Below the pieces are notes generated by a model, which saw only the letters and a list, made by a program, of their open reading frames with translations, was not told the origin of the DNA and made no database searches. The position numbers and the translations under genes were made by a program. From Streptomyces rimosus subsp. rimosus (GTDB lineage: Bacteria; Actinomycetota; Actinomycetes; Streptomycetales; Streptomycetaceae), in assembly GCF_000720725.1 (NCBI RefSeq), contig NZ_JOCQ01000038.1:6099-70098 (forward strand): 64,000 nt of DNA, read 5' to 3'. Below, piece by piece: positions 43,990-52,557 of this stretch (the first letter of the stretch is position 1; every line of letters begins with the position of its first letter).

Positions 43990-45003
43990 CTAGCTACGCC
44001 GTCGGTGGGCCTGTAGCTCTGCCAACAGGGCAGCCCGCAGATAGACGCCCTTGGTCACGCCTTCGAAATAGTGCACGTTGGGCACGTCGTCCGTGTCGGG
44101 CGGCAGCTCGGGACCGCGAGGCCCCGTGTGGACCACAGGTACTCCGGTGCCGGTCCGGCTGAGCAGCGCACTGTCGAAGACGAACCGCCGGTCGAGCTCG
44201 GCGGACCGGGTGTGAGAACGCACGGCACTCTCGTGAAAGTCTGAGAGCTCGAACGGGATGATGCTGACCGCGTCGACCTTGTGCATCACCTCGGTCGCGG
44301 ATTCCGCCCGGTGCGAGGACATTCCGGCGGCCGACAACGTGCGCTGGATGTCGTCGGGGATCCGAGCGCCGTCCGGGGCCAGGAAGACGATCCCGGACGC
44401 ACCGAAGGCGGCGAGCCCGTACACCAGGGAACGCGCGTGCCGGCAGGCGGGATCACCGACGTAGCCGAGGGTCACGCCCGAGAGCTGGCCCAGCTTCGAC
44501 CGCAGCACCCACAGATCCAACATGGCCTGTGTGGGGTGTTCGCGGTCACCTGTGCCCGCACTGACGACGGGGACCTGCGAGATGGCAGCCGCCCGTTCCG
44601 CCGCATCGTCGTCCGTGTGGCGCAGCACCAGGACGTCGGCGTAGCCGCCCACGACCCGCACCGTGTCCTCCAGGGACTCCCGGTAGAAATCCCCGGCCCT
44701 GGTACTTGTCACGTCGGAGAAGCCGATGACCGCACCGCCGATGCGGTGCGCCGCCGCCTCGAAACTGAGCCGCGTGCGGGTGCTGTTCTGGTAGAAGAGG
44801 ACACCGAGCAGCATGCCGGGAGCCGACTTGGCCACGCGCTCGGGTGACTGGCCCAGCATCCACTCTGCTCGTCCCCAGACGCTCTCGTAGTCGGAGCGCC
44901 GCCAGTTCCGCAGCGAGACGGCGTGCCGGGGCAAGCGCGGCCGTGCCGTGTCGTCACGCCGTTCCGCCCGGGCCTGCGGGACAACGAGGCCGTTGGCTAC
45001 CAC
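43990..45003 (-). CDS. Aspartate/ornithine carbamoyltransferase superfamily enzyme
   Basis: 337 residues from the GTG at 45003 (or 45006), overlapping the ThiF stop. The carbamoyl phosphate loop STRTRLSFE (about residue 75), the REHPTQAMLDL motif and a GDPACRHARSLVYGLAAFG Rossmann-like loop are intact. The second-domain loop reads VVHTGPRGPELP, where ATCase has HPLPR and OTCase has HCLP, so the amine substrate probably is neither aspartate nor ornithine. It transfers a carbamoyl group from carbamoyl phosphate. Its place between ThiF-like and CreE/CreD-like genes suggests it carbamoylates a pathway intermediate. Confidence 0.88.
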   Translation of the reverse strand: MVANGLVVPQARAERRDDTARPRLPRHAVSLRNWRRSDYESVWGRAEWMLGQSPERVAKSAPGMLLGVLFYQNSTRTRLSFEAAAHRIGGAVIGFSDVTSTRAGDFYRESLEDTVRVVGGYADVLVLRHTDDDAAERAAAISQVPVVSAGTGDREHPTQAMLDLWVLRSKLGQLSGVTLGYVGDPACRHARSLVYGLAAFGASGIVFLAPDGARIPDDIQRTLSAAGMSSHRAESATEVMHKVDAVSIIPFELSDFHESAVRSHTRSAELDRRFVFDSALLSRTGTGVPVVHTGPRGPELPPDTDDVPNVHYFEGVTKGVYLRAALLAELQAHRRRS

Positions 45004-45878
45004 CACTGGCCCACCACGGTTTTGGCCACCCACTTCTGGGTGTCGAGCATGGCGTACCCGGGTGTCACGGGCAGCGGCACGGCGCCGGGCAGCTGGTCCA
45101 GGCCGGTGATGGCCTGACCGAGGCGCGACGCCAGCATGCCCTGGGCCAGCGGCGGGGTGCCCGCGAAGATGGGGCACTCACGGTTCTTGATGAACCACTC
45201 GTTGAGAATGGGCCGATCCGGGTAATCGGGCATCTCCGGAATGAACCGGCTGATGAGTTGCTCGGCGTTCTTCTCGTTCATCTCCTCATCCTCGGGGACA
45301 CCGAAGTACTCCTCGGCCGTCATCGAGTCGCGGGTCCACTTGAAGAAGAATGTGCGGTGGCCGAAGACCGGCGTCAGCATCATGAACTGGCAGCGCTCGG
45401 AGCGCCGGAAGGCACGGTGCAGGGTGTACCGCGCCTTGATCTCGTACAGTTCGATCTTGTCCAGGACGTAGTCGCACCCTTCGAAGAACTCGTCCACCAC
45501 CTTCTCGGTGATGCCCTCGGGGTACACCTCGATGTTCACGTCCCGCGTGGTGTTGTACACGGCCTCGGCGACGACCTCAGCCTTGTTGCGGCCCACCGTG
45601 TCGATGGTGGCACCGAACTGGCGGTTGATGTTGGAGATCTCGAAGGTGTCCGGGTCGGCGAGCTTGAGGTTCTGCACGCCCATTCGGACGAGTCGCTCGG
45701 CGGTCGCGCCGCCGATGCCGCCGACGCCGGCGATTCCGATGACGGCGTTTTTCAGCTTGAGCTGACGCGCCTTCTGCTCCTCGAGAGTGTTGCCCAGCCA
45801 GCCAAGGTTGCGATGCACCCGCTGCCAGTAGTACTGCTCATCGGTTTCCGTCGCGACGTAACGCTTGCGTTCCGACAT
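44997..45878 (-). CDS. ThiF/E1-like adenylyltransferase
   Basis: 293 residues from the ATG at 45878, with GAAAGG eight bases upstream; the longer frame overlapping CapA is not protein-like. ATP-binding Rossmann motif IGIAGVGGIGGATAERLV (about 47-64), LKLADPDTFEISNINRQFGA with the adenylation Asp, Asn and Arg-Gln, then VGRNKAEVVAEAVYNTTRD. It lacks the CxxC zinc pairs of ThiF/MoeB and an obvious catalytic Cys, resembling stand-alone enzymes that activate a small carboxylate or peptide end. The N-terminus (YYWQRVHRNLGWL) is unusual. In this operon it probably adenylates an acid for amide, hydrazide or ring formation. Confidence 0.85.
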   Translation of the reverse strand: MSERKRYVATETDEQYYWQRVHRNLGWLGNTLEEQKARQLKLKNAVIGIAGVGGIGGATAERLVRMGVQNLKLADPDTFEISNINRQFGATIDTVGRNKAEVVAEAVYNTTRDVNIEVYPEGITEKVVDEFFEGCDYVLDKIELYEIKARYTLHRAFRRSERCQFMMLTPVFGHRTFFFKWTRDSMTAEEYFGVPEDEEMNEKNAEQLISRFIPEMPDYPDRPILNEWFIKNRECPIFAGTPPLAQGMLASRLGQAITGLDQLPGAVPLPVTPGYAMLDTQKWVAKTVVGQWW

Positions 45879-45972
45879 GGCACGACCTTTCTGGTGTTCG
45901 TTGGGTACGTGGGTGTGAGGGGGCGTTGGCCGACATGGGGCTGTCCGCCGACGGTCTTCGGTGGCGAAAGGT

Positions 45973-47160
45973 TCAGGAGCCGGGCGTGACCGCGGTGACC
46001 GCGATGTCTTCGATCGTGAAGGCATCGCGCTGGAAGCGAGTGGAGAGTTCCTCGACGGCACAGGCGCGCTCGAGATAGTCCACGACCTCCTTGCCCTCGG
46101 GAGTCGAGGCGGCCACGGGCCGCGGGTTGTTGTCCGGGCCGAGGACACAGGGGGCGAAACCGGCCTGCAGTCCGCCCTCGCCGTACGACATGACTGCGAA
46201 CCCGGTGAGCCTGCCGTCGGGATGGAAGGGCAGGAGGGGGTACCCCTCGCGTGCGCCGATGCGGTGCTCGCCGAAGCGTCGGGAGCTCTCCCGCCGCAGC
46301 CGCGCGCTTCCGCGACCGAGATAGGCCGACTTCTGAAGCCGTTCTTCCAGGTCCGGCAGGTCGAACGCGAAGTGGCCGAGACCGTAGAAGATGGGCTTTC
46401 CGCGGTGGAATTCGATGCCGCGCAAAAGGTGGTGGTGATGTCCGAGTACCGCGTCGGCGCCGGCGTCCACGGCGGCACGGGCAGTGCGTGTTTCGTGGTC
46501 GGTAAGGACGAACGGCCGGGTGAAGTCGCCCCAGTGGAAGCTCGCGATGACCAGGTCCGCCTGTTCGCGGGCCCTCGCGATGTCTCCCCGCAGGTCCGCC
46601 ATGTCCTCGTCGTCGGGAACGGTGCTGACCCGGGGCATCAGCCCTGGGTTCCATTCGTTCGTTTCCCAGGGGGAGTACAGCGTGTGCGCCCTGAGGGGAG
46701 CCAGCCCGGGTGCTCCGGGACGGGCTTCGTAACCGTGGGGAAAGACCGAGGCGTACGCGAGGACGGCCACCCGGCCCCTGTCGGTATCGATGACCGCGGG
46801 GGCGTGTGCTGCGGCGCTGTCCTCTCCGGCGCCCGCGGTGGCGACCCCGCTGGCCTGCATGAGACTGCGGGTCTCAAGCAAAGCCAGCGTGCCTCCGTCG
46901 ACGCTGTGGTTGTTTGCCAGGGAGACCACATTGATGCCACTGCTGGCGATGCTGGAGGCGTGCAGTGGGTCGGCGATGACAGGGACGCCCGCGCTGGGCG
47001 CCCGCTCCGGTGTCTTGCTGTAGACCCCCTCCAGGTTCGCGAACGCTACGTCTGCACTGCGAAAGGACTGGCTGACGTGCTGAAACGCCTCCTGCGGCTC
47101 TTCCCGGTGCACGAAGACGTCACCGACGGCCACGATGCATAACTCTTGAGTGTGAGACAT
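45973..47160 (-). CDS. CapA family protein (PGA_cap, metallophosphatase-like)
   Basis: 395 residues without signal peptide or membrane anchor, unlike the capsule enzyme CapA. Conserved blocks: VAVGDVFVHREEP, VAFANLEGVYS, VVSLANNHSVDGG (metal ligands Asn-Asn-His), LVIASFHWGDFTR, GADAVLGHHHHLLRGIEF and PIFYGLGHFAFD, all of the PGA_cap fold. This calcineurin-like domain binds two metals; in poly-gamma-glutamate synthesis it acts with a ligase. A soluble version beside a ThiF-like adenylating enzyme suggests a role in amide or peptide-like bond formation or hydrolysis of a phosphorylated intermediate. First gene of the operon. Confidence 0.88.
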   Translation of the reverse strand: MSHTQELCIVAVGDVFVHREEPQEAFQHVSQSFRSADVAFANLEGVYSKTPERAPSAGVPVIADPLHASSIASSGINVVSLANNHSVDGGTLALLETRSLMQASGVATAGAGEDSAAAHAPAVIDTDRGRVAVLAYASVFPHGYEARPGAPGLAPLRAHTLYSPWETNEWNPGLMPRVSTVPDDEDMADLRGDIARAREQADLVIASFHWGDFTRPFVLTDHETRTARAAVDAGADAVLGHHHHLLRGIEFHRGKPIFYGLGHFAFDLPDLEERLQKSAYLGRGSARLRRESSRRFGEHRIGAREGYPLLPFHPDGRLTGFAVMSYGEGGLQAGFAPCVLGPDNNPRPVAASTPEGKEVVDYLERACAVEELSTRFQRDAFTIEDIAVTAVTPGS

Positions 47161-47208
47161 GGCTTCCTCGACCAGGAGTATTCGCTGAAGCGGATGAACT
47201 GATCGGTG

Positions 47209-47239
47209 AGCATACGCTGGCGTCTGCGTCGTGCGTCAA
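47209..47239 (-). promoter_or_regulatory. Possible promoter for the CapA-first operon
   Basis: On the minus strand TTGACG (47239-47234) and TATGCT (47214-47209) are separated by 19 bases, about 50 bases before the CapA ATG at 47160. The boxes match vegetative consensus well but the spacer is long. Confidence 0.35.
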
Positions 47240-47474
47240 CAGAAGCAAAGGAGGACGGGCGGAGTTGGCGCGAATCAATACCTTTTCAGCAGGCCCATCT
47301 GCCTCGCAGTTGGGCCTTGGGCTCCTGGTCACAGGCGGCCGCACTGGACGCTGCCTGGATGGCGCGATCCGCGCCATTGGCCATGCCGGGAACCATGCCG
47401 CACATGACGTGGCGGTCGTCTCAGCCACTACATGTGGCCCTACAGGCAGCGCGACGTTCCCGAGCATCGCCGCA

Positions 47475-47786
47475 CTACGCGGTGTCACACCCACTGCGAA
47501 CGTCCTCGCCCAAGCGGAGGTCCGTACCGATGAGGGCAGAGCGCTTGCGGCATCCGCCAGGCGCGAACTTTGACTGGGGCATGAGGCAAAGCAGCACTTC
47601 TGCGACCTGGGGGATCAGCGCGCTGATGACCTTGTCCAGGCTCTGGCCACCCGCCTTGCCTCGAAACCAGGCATCACGCCCACCAGGACCGTTGGCCGGT
47701 TGCTGTAGCGACTTCGACTTGGCAAATTCTTCCAGATAGCCCAATGCCTCCACACTTTGGCTGTCTGTGGGAGGCATAGGCAGCAT
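47475..47786 (-). CDS. Small hypothetical ORF
   Basis: 103 residues starting MLPMPPTDSQSVEALGYLEE, with the segments FAKSKSLQQPANGPGGRDAW and VISALIPQVAEVLLCLMPQS. Composition is protein-like and a hydrophobic segment lies near the middle. No clear ribosome binding site, and the end of the IS5-like element begins 26 bases upstream of its start, so it may be a gene truncated by the insertion. Confidence 0.35.
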   Translation of the reverse strand: MLPMPPTDSQSVEALGYLEEFAKSKSLQQPANGPGGRDAWFRGKAGGQSLDKVISALIPQVAEVLLCLMPQSKFAPGGCRKRSALIGTDLRLGEDVRSGCDTA

Positions 47787-47860
47787 GCCCGACGCGCGGC
47801 GCTCGGACCTAGGCCGTTTCGTTTGGATCTTGCGAGGCTTGTCATACTTCCCGAGTGGAG

Positions 47861-48607
47861 ATGCAAGCCGAGGAGGCAGCGCAGCGTTGGCTGGCTGATC
47901 AGGGTGTCAGCCAGGTGCGCGACGGGTGGGTGAGCGACGAGAAGCCGGACGCGTTGCTCACCGCCAACGAGGTAGCGCACGCTTGGGCCGGTGATGTGTT
48001 TGCCGAAAATCTGGATGCGGCCGACCAGGTGAGGTTGGCTTTCGGGCTGCTGGACCTCCTCGACGAGTACTGGGTCACGTGCGAGATCCGGTTCGCGAAT
48101 GAGGACACGGAGGGCCCCCTGCCGGCTGACGTGCTGTGGGACGGCTACCGTCAGCGGCTGGAGGCAGACCGGGACGCCGGGGCCATCACCTACTCGCTGT
48201 GGGTGGACTGGTTCAAGGACCACGCCACGTCCGCGACGGCCTTCGCCGAAGTTCTCGGTAACGACATCGATCGGGTGGTGACCGAGCGATCGGAAGCCCT
48301 GCTCCGCCGAGCCCGTCGGGTTCTGCAGTGTTCGGGGCCGGTGCGCTGGACGGTGAAGGAGCTGACATACCGCACCGCCATACGGCTTCCTGCCCTGCAC
48401 TCGGCTGTCTTCCGCGGCCTCCTGGCAAGTTTCCACGACGTCTACGGCGACCTGGAGCCGGCTGCCGCACTGACCTTCCTTTGCCAGCTGGATCTCCCCA
48501 CGGACACTCAGCACCTTGCCGAACTGCGCCACGTACTCGCCGCCGGGCACAAGAACCACTACCGCAGCCCTGGTGCCTGGGACGATGCGCTTCACTCCTG
48601 CTCCTGA
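47861..48607 (+). CDS. Passenger hypothetical protein inside IS5-like element
   Basis: 248 residues from the ATG at 47861 (GTG at 47855 possible), starting about 30 bases inside the left inverted repeat. It is soluble and helical: MQAEEAAQRWLADQGVSQV, VAHAWAGDVFAENLDAADQ, WVTCEIRFANEDTEGPLPAD, WFKDHATSATAFAEVLGND and RTAIRLPALHSAVFRGLLAS. No known domain is seen. Its 3' end overlaps the convergent transposase end by 16 bases, which ties the two together. Function unknown; a role in target choice, regulation or host benefit are all open. Confidence 0.65.
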   Translation: MQAEEAAQRWLADQGVSQVRDGWVSDEKPDALLTANEVAHAWAGDVFAENLDAADQVRLAFGLLDLLDEYWVTCEIRFANEDTEGPLPADVLWDGYRQRLEADRDAGAITYSLWVDWFKDHATSATAFAEVLGNDIDRVVTERSEALLRRARRVLQCSGPVRWTVKELTYRTAIRLPALHSAVFRGLLASFHDVYGDLEPAAALTFLCQLDLPTDTQHLAELRHVLAAGHKNHYRSPGAWDDALHSCS

Positions 48608-49457
48608 GCCGTTGGCCTGGCAGACCAAAGAAAGATGCCCGCGATGTGCAGTCCGGCCAGGTAGATGGTTGCGGTCTTCTCGTAACGGGTGGCGATGCCC
48701 CGCCACTGCTTCAGACGGTTGATGCAGCGTTCGACGGTGTTGCACTGCTTGTATGCCTCGCGGTCGAAGGCGGGTGGCCTGCCGCCTTGACTGCCGCGCC
48801 GCAGCCGGTGGCCGAGTTGATCCGCCGGAACCGGGATCACAGCGCGGATTCCGCGCTTGCGCAGGTGCTCACGGATCGCGCGGGAGGAGTACGCCTTGTC
48901 GGCCAGGACCACGTCCGGCCTCGTGCGGGGACGTCCTCGCTGCCGAGGGACGCGGAGGCGGGCCATGACGTGATCGAAGACGGGCGCGTCACCGGCCTGT
49001 CCGGCGGTGAGCACGAAGGCCAGTGGCCGACAGTGGGCATCGGAGGCGAGGTGGATCTTCGTGGTCAGTCCGCCGCGAGACCGGCCAATGGCATTGTCAT
49101 CGGGCTCGCCGGTCGGGGCCCCTTTTTGCGGGCCCCGGCTGCGTGCTGGTGAGCGCGCACGACAGTGGAGTCGACCGAGACGGCCCAGCTGAGGTCTTCC
49201 TCGGCGTCGGCCTGCGCGATGAGCGCGGTGAACACCCGCTCCCAGGTGCCGTCGATGGCCCACATCCGCAGCCTGTTGTAGACGCCCCTCCAGTTCCCGT
49301 ACTTCTCGGGCAGGTGGACCCACTGCGATCCGGTCTGGAATTTCCAGGCGATCGCATCGATCACCTCACGGTGATCCCGCCACCGGCCGCCCCGCTGCGG
49401 TGTCCGGTTTGGCAACAACGGCTCGATCCACGCCCACTGCACGTCAGTCAACGGCAC
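48592..49457 (-). CDS. IS5-family (IS427-group-like) transposase, two frames joined by frameshifting
   Basis: OrfA starts at the GTG at 49457 (VPLTDVQWAWIEPLLP), contains the insertion-type helix region FQTGSQWVHLPEKYGNWRG and the first DDE Asp in VSVDSTVVRAHQHAAG. OrfB continues in the next frame with GRSRGGLTTKIHLASDAHC, the second Asp in VVLADKAYSSRAIREHL and the Glu in NTVERCINRLKQWRGIATRY. They overlap near 49120-49140 at a run of five A and four G (minus strand), a typical site for programmed -1 frameshifting. All catalytic residues are present, so the element may be active. Confidence 0.88.
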
Positions 49458-49477
49458 CCCCAGACCAACGATCAGGT

Positions 49478-49498
49478 GATCCAAACGAAACGGCCTAG
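49478..49498. repeat. Right inverted repeat of IS5-like element (left copy 47809-47829)
   Basis: The 21 bases here are the exact reverse complement of 47809-47829, including the flanking CTAG. They mark the right end of the element, 20 bases before the transposase start. Confidence 0.85.
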
Positions 49499-49509
49499 CC
49501 GTTGCAGTT

Positions 49510-49770
49510 CGGTACTCGCAGCATGCATCCAGCTCCGACGGCCTGTGACCTATGCAGGCCGCGTCAAACTGCCGCACGACGAGCCCTCGAAGCTGGCCAG
49601 CCATCTCGTCGGTGACACCGTCACCGACGAGGACTGCCTGGTGTACAGCCTGCGCGTAGACGGCCGCGATCTGGTACGGCCCTTCCTGCTGTCAGCCGCC
49701 TCCGGCCCATCGCTCCTGACCAGCGGCACTCGGGCACAGCAGACCAGAATAAGGCTAATGCCCGGGACTA
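49510..49770 (+). pseudogene. Gene fragment next to the IS5-like element
   Basis: One plus-strand frame reads RPVTYAGRVKLPHDEPSKLA, SHLVGDTVTDEDCLVYSLRV and DGRDLVRPFLLSAASGPSLL without a start or clear end. It is protein-like and is probably a gene cut by the insertion. Family not recognised. Confidence 0.35.
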
Positions 49771-50592
49771 TCAGAGTGCTGCATCGCCGCGTGGTGCGAT
49801 ATGGAAGTCGAACGCGAGAGTTCCCGGATCAAGTGCTGTGGCCCCACCGTCTACGGTGAGTACTGCGCCATTGACATAGGATGCTGCTGGAGAGAGCAGC
49901 CAGCTGATCGCCTCCGCCACTTCACGCGGGTCGCCCGGCCGACCCATGGGCAAGAGTTTGGTTGCCTCCTCATACGCAGACTCCACACTGCCCTCCCTCA
50001 ACTTCGCTTCCACGGCAAAGCGCTCCATACGTCGATCGGCCATCTCGGTTCGTACCCAGCTGGGACATACGGTGTTGGCACGCAGCCCCTGACGTCCGTA
50101 GTCGACGGCAAGGGAACGGCACAGCTGCAGCAAGGCTGCCTTGGATGTGGCGTACACGGCGTTGCTCGCGCCGTTGCGGAGTGCGGACACCGACGCCACG
50201 GCAACCACCGACCCATGTGCCTCCAACAGGTGCGGGATCGCCGCGCGCAGGAGAAAAAGCGGACCGGTGACGTTCGTGCGCATCACGTCCTCCCAATCCT
50301 CCATCGACAGGTCGCCGACCGCTCCGCCGCGCCCGATGCCCGCATTCAGCACAAGCCCGTCGAGTCGCCCGTAGGCGTCCAAGGCGGTGTGGACGAGACC
50401 GTCGGCGGCCTCCGGGTCACCCACATCGGACGGATATGCCAGCACCCCGGTCTCCCGTTCCAGGCGCCCTAGCGGTTCCGGTCGCCGTCCCGAGACGACC
50501 ACGCGGTGTCCACCCTCGCGAAGCAACCGGGCAGTGGCTGCCCCAATGCCCGTGCCCCCACCGGTCACGATGACGACTCGCCTGTCCTTCAC
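49771..50592 (-). CDS. Short-chain dehydrogenase/reductase, FabG-like
   Basis: 273 residues. TGGGTGIG cofactor loop (about 10-17), LNAGIGRGG (the NAG motif), Ser in AVASVSALRNG and the catalytic YATSK (about 152-156); the C-terminal VNGAVLTVDGGATAL is typical of FabG-like enzymes. It reduces a keto group or oxidises an alcohol with NAD(P)(H). Single gene; no partner genes show which pathway it serves. Confidence 0.9.
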   Translation of the reverse strand: MKDRRVVIVTGGGTGIGAATARLLREGGHRVVVSGRRPEPLGRLERETGVLAYPSDVGDPEAADGLVHTALDAYGRLDGLVLNAGIGRGGAVGDLSMEDWEDVMRTNVTGPLFLLRAAIPHLLEAHGSVVAVASVSALRNGASNAVYATSKAALLQLCRSLAVDYGRQGLRANTVCPSWVRTEMADRRMERFAVEAKLREGSVESAYEEATKLLPMGRPGDPREVAEAISWLLSPAASYVNGAVLTVDGGATALDPGTLAFDFHIAPRGDAAL

Positions 50593-50814
50593 TTCGGGTC
50601 ACCCTTCTATTCCTAGATCACAATGAGCGTTCGAGCGTAGACGGAGGTTACGCACTCAGAGCCTCGCTGCCGACGATGTTGAGACAGGGAGCTCGCCCGC
50701 TCGGTTACACACACGACAGAGTCCGGATCCCAGGCAGACAGAGTCGCGAGAGCAGATCGTCTCTCTCCTCGGCGACGCTGCGCGGGGGCTCGGCCGCGGT
50801 GACGTGGGCGAGGT
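50593..50814. other. Upstream region of SDR gene, no gene seen
   Basis: Contains the SDR promoter region. No reading frame with family features. An AT-rich patch near 50610-50640 probably includes the promoter. Confidence 0.45.
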
Positions 50815-50950
50815 GCGCCTCCCAATCAGTCTTGGCCGAAGCGGAGGCGCGGCGGGCGTACAAGGCCGAGCAGGGGCGCCGCTGGTGCAGGCACAACCCG
50901 AACGGCGCGGACGTGCGAAGGACCGCTACCCCGGCCAGCAGCGCCGGCAG
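50815..50950 (+). pseudogene. Decayed copy C of the repeated hypothetical gene family
   Basis: Reads EAEARRAYKAEQGRRWCRHN and PNGADVRRTATPA, matching EAEARRAYQTEQRRRRYRHN of copy A. Only this short C-terminal piece remains, directly abutting the HNH remnant on the other strand. Confidence 0.55.
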
Positions 50951-50961
50951 GCGGACCGTCT

Positions 50962-51460
50962 CTACACGCGCTGGTATTCGACGGTGGTGTGGCCGCAGCC
51001 CGCGGCCAGACGGCGCAGGGCGTCCCGCTCGGCACGGTCGATAGTGAGCGCCCAGCGGAGCTTGGTGCTGATCCAGTCGGCGGCGTACGTACAGCGCGCG
51101 TCGGCAAGCGGCGGCAGCCAGGTCGCCGGATCCTGGTCGGCCTTGGACCGGTTGGTCTTCGCGGTAACCGCCACCAGCGACCGGTCGGCGCCGAGGTCGT
51201 TGGCGTACGCCTCGCGGCGCGCCGCGGTCCACTGGGAGGCCCCGGAGTCCCACACCTCCGCGAGGGGCACCATATGATCGATGTCCAGGCCCTTGGGGTT
51301 CGTCACGGTCACGCCGTCGTAGTACGAGAACCAGCGGCCCGAGATGACCGTGCACTTCGGCCCGACCTCCGGGCGCTTCCGGGATTCGGCGATCAGTACC
51401 TCGGCGCGGGTGGAGCAGCCGTCCCGGTCGGCGTCGATCCAGTGCTTGAAGCTGGTGCGC
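50962..51460 (-). pseudogene. HNH-endonuclease family protein, 5'-truncated
   Basis: The minus strand reads TSFKHWIDADRDGCSTRAEV, KRPEVGPKCTVISGRWFSYY, the nuclease core GLDIDHMVPLAEVWDSGA (DxDHxVPL) and NDLGADRSLVAVTAKTNRSK, ending CGHTTVEYQRV. This is the secreted HNH family common in Streptomyces, whose intact members have a signal peptide or lipobox and about 200-230 residues. Here the N-terminal part is lost at about 51465, where a regulator fragment on the other strand begins. The ATG at 51312 could give a 116-residue piece, which would lack upstream core residues. Confidence 0.65.
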
Positions 51461-51465
51461 TGGCG

Positions 51466-51668
51466 CCGACCCGGTCGCCGACGCGGTCGCCTACCGCCAG
51501 GGCACGCTCTGGCTCAGCCTGGACGAACTCGCCGAGATGAACCGCAAGTTGCTCACGGTGCTGAGCCCCCTGCTCGCCAACCAACCAGAGCCGGGCCGCG
51601 CACCGTACCTCCTCAGCCGCATCTTCTTCCCGGCCGGGCAGGCACCCGCTGACGAAGAGCACTCGTAG
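51466..51668 (+). pseudogene. C-terminal fragment of an ArsR-like regulator
   Basis: The plus strand reads VAYRQGTLWLSLDELAEMNR and LTVLSPLLANQPEPGRAPYL, ending LSRIFFPAGQAPADEEHS with a stop. This matches the ligand/dimer region at the end of actinobacterial helix-turn-helix regulators (GTLWLSxDEL...GRxPYLLSxIxFP). The DNA-binding part is missing and the fragment abuts the HNH remnant. Confidence 0.5.
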
Positions 51669-52557
51669 AGGCCGCATAGACGGACGGGGCGTGCTCAGCC
51701 GGCGTCGACCGGCTCGCCACCCCGGTCGCATAGCCTTCGGTACCCGGTTCAGCTGCCTGTCGATTCGCGGTTGGCTCAGACGCAGAACCATGTGGGGCAG
51801 GGAACGTGATGATTCTGACGCAGGCGATGGGCCGGCTGTGGGGCCGCCCCGGAAGCTGCCGGTGACCACGGCGTACGTGACGTTGCTCGGCGCCATTGCG
51901 GTGGCGGGGAGGGGTACGTGGTCTGCCACTCCGCCTGCCCGGTTGGGGGCCCGCCGGTGTGAAGCCCACGATCTGCCGGCGGACGCGGACGCATACGGAC
52001 ACCGGTCGTTGGTCCTGCGGTTCGGTGCCGCTCCGGGACGCTTACAAGAGGTGCCGCCGCCGACATGAGGCGTCGCTTCACGCCGCCGTTTCCTCCGACG
52101 CCCAGCACGCCATTGACGGGATGGGCATCGCAGACCGCATGGACGAGCCGACCTTGGCGGCCCGCAGCCACCATGCCGTCCAGGCCTACCGCGAGAAACT
52201 CGCTCTGGAACGGCGCAAGTAGTTCCGTGATGTGCTGCTGCTCTTGGCTCTTCTCGTACCGATATCCAGGCTCCGGCTGCCCCGGCCACACCACGACGTG
52301 CGCAGGGGCGTGCTGGCTTTGTGACTGGAGTGGTTCAACGGGCTGGCTTACTGCGTGTACGGATCAAGGCACTCTCGCTTTGGCACGCCGCAACGTATCG
52401 GGTAACACAGGCCTGTGCTGCACGGCATCCGTCTACCTGAGTGCCACAACAGCACAGAGTGGCGTGGTTGCAGAGGGCGTGATGCCGACTTGAGGAACCG
52501 ACGTCGTGGTGAGAGCGTCCGATTACCTGACTGGTGATCATTGGGGGCGTTTCTCGC
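51669..52557. other. Remnant-bearing stretch before RHS gene
   Basis: No intact gene. One plus-strand frame ending at 52222 reads SDAQHAIDGMGIADRMDEPT and HHAVQAYREKLALERRK and looks like the tail of a small protein. The final about 300 bases before the RHS start hold no other feature and presumably its promoter. Confidence 0.35.

Larger units (their letters stand above)
47812..49495. mobile_element. IS5-like element with apparent passenger gene
   Basis: GGCCGTTTCGTTTGGATC at 47812-47829 is matched as a perfect 18-bp inverted repeat by 49478-49495. CTAG flanks both outer ends (47809-47812 and 49495-49498, sharing one base with the repeat), in line with insertion at CTAG or TA. The transposase gene fills only 48592-49457; the other 760 bases carry an intact gene on the opposite strand. 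No second inner copy of the inverted repeat was found next to the transposase stop, so the passenger seems to be part of the element. Confidence 0.7.

Noticed and set aside
47265..47573. Plus-strand 102-codon ORF upstream of the CapA gene
   Set aside because: It starts with TTG, has no ribosome binding site and overlaps other frames; no family features seen.
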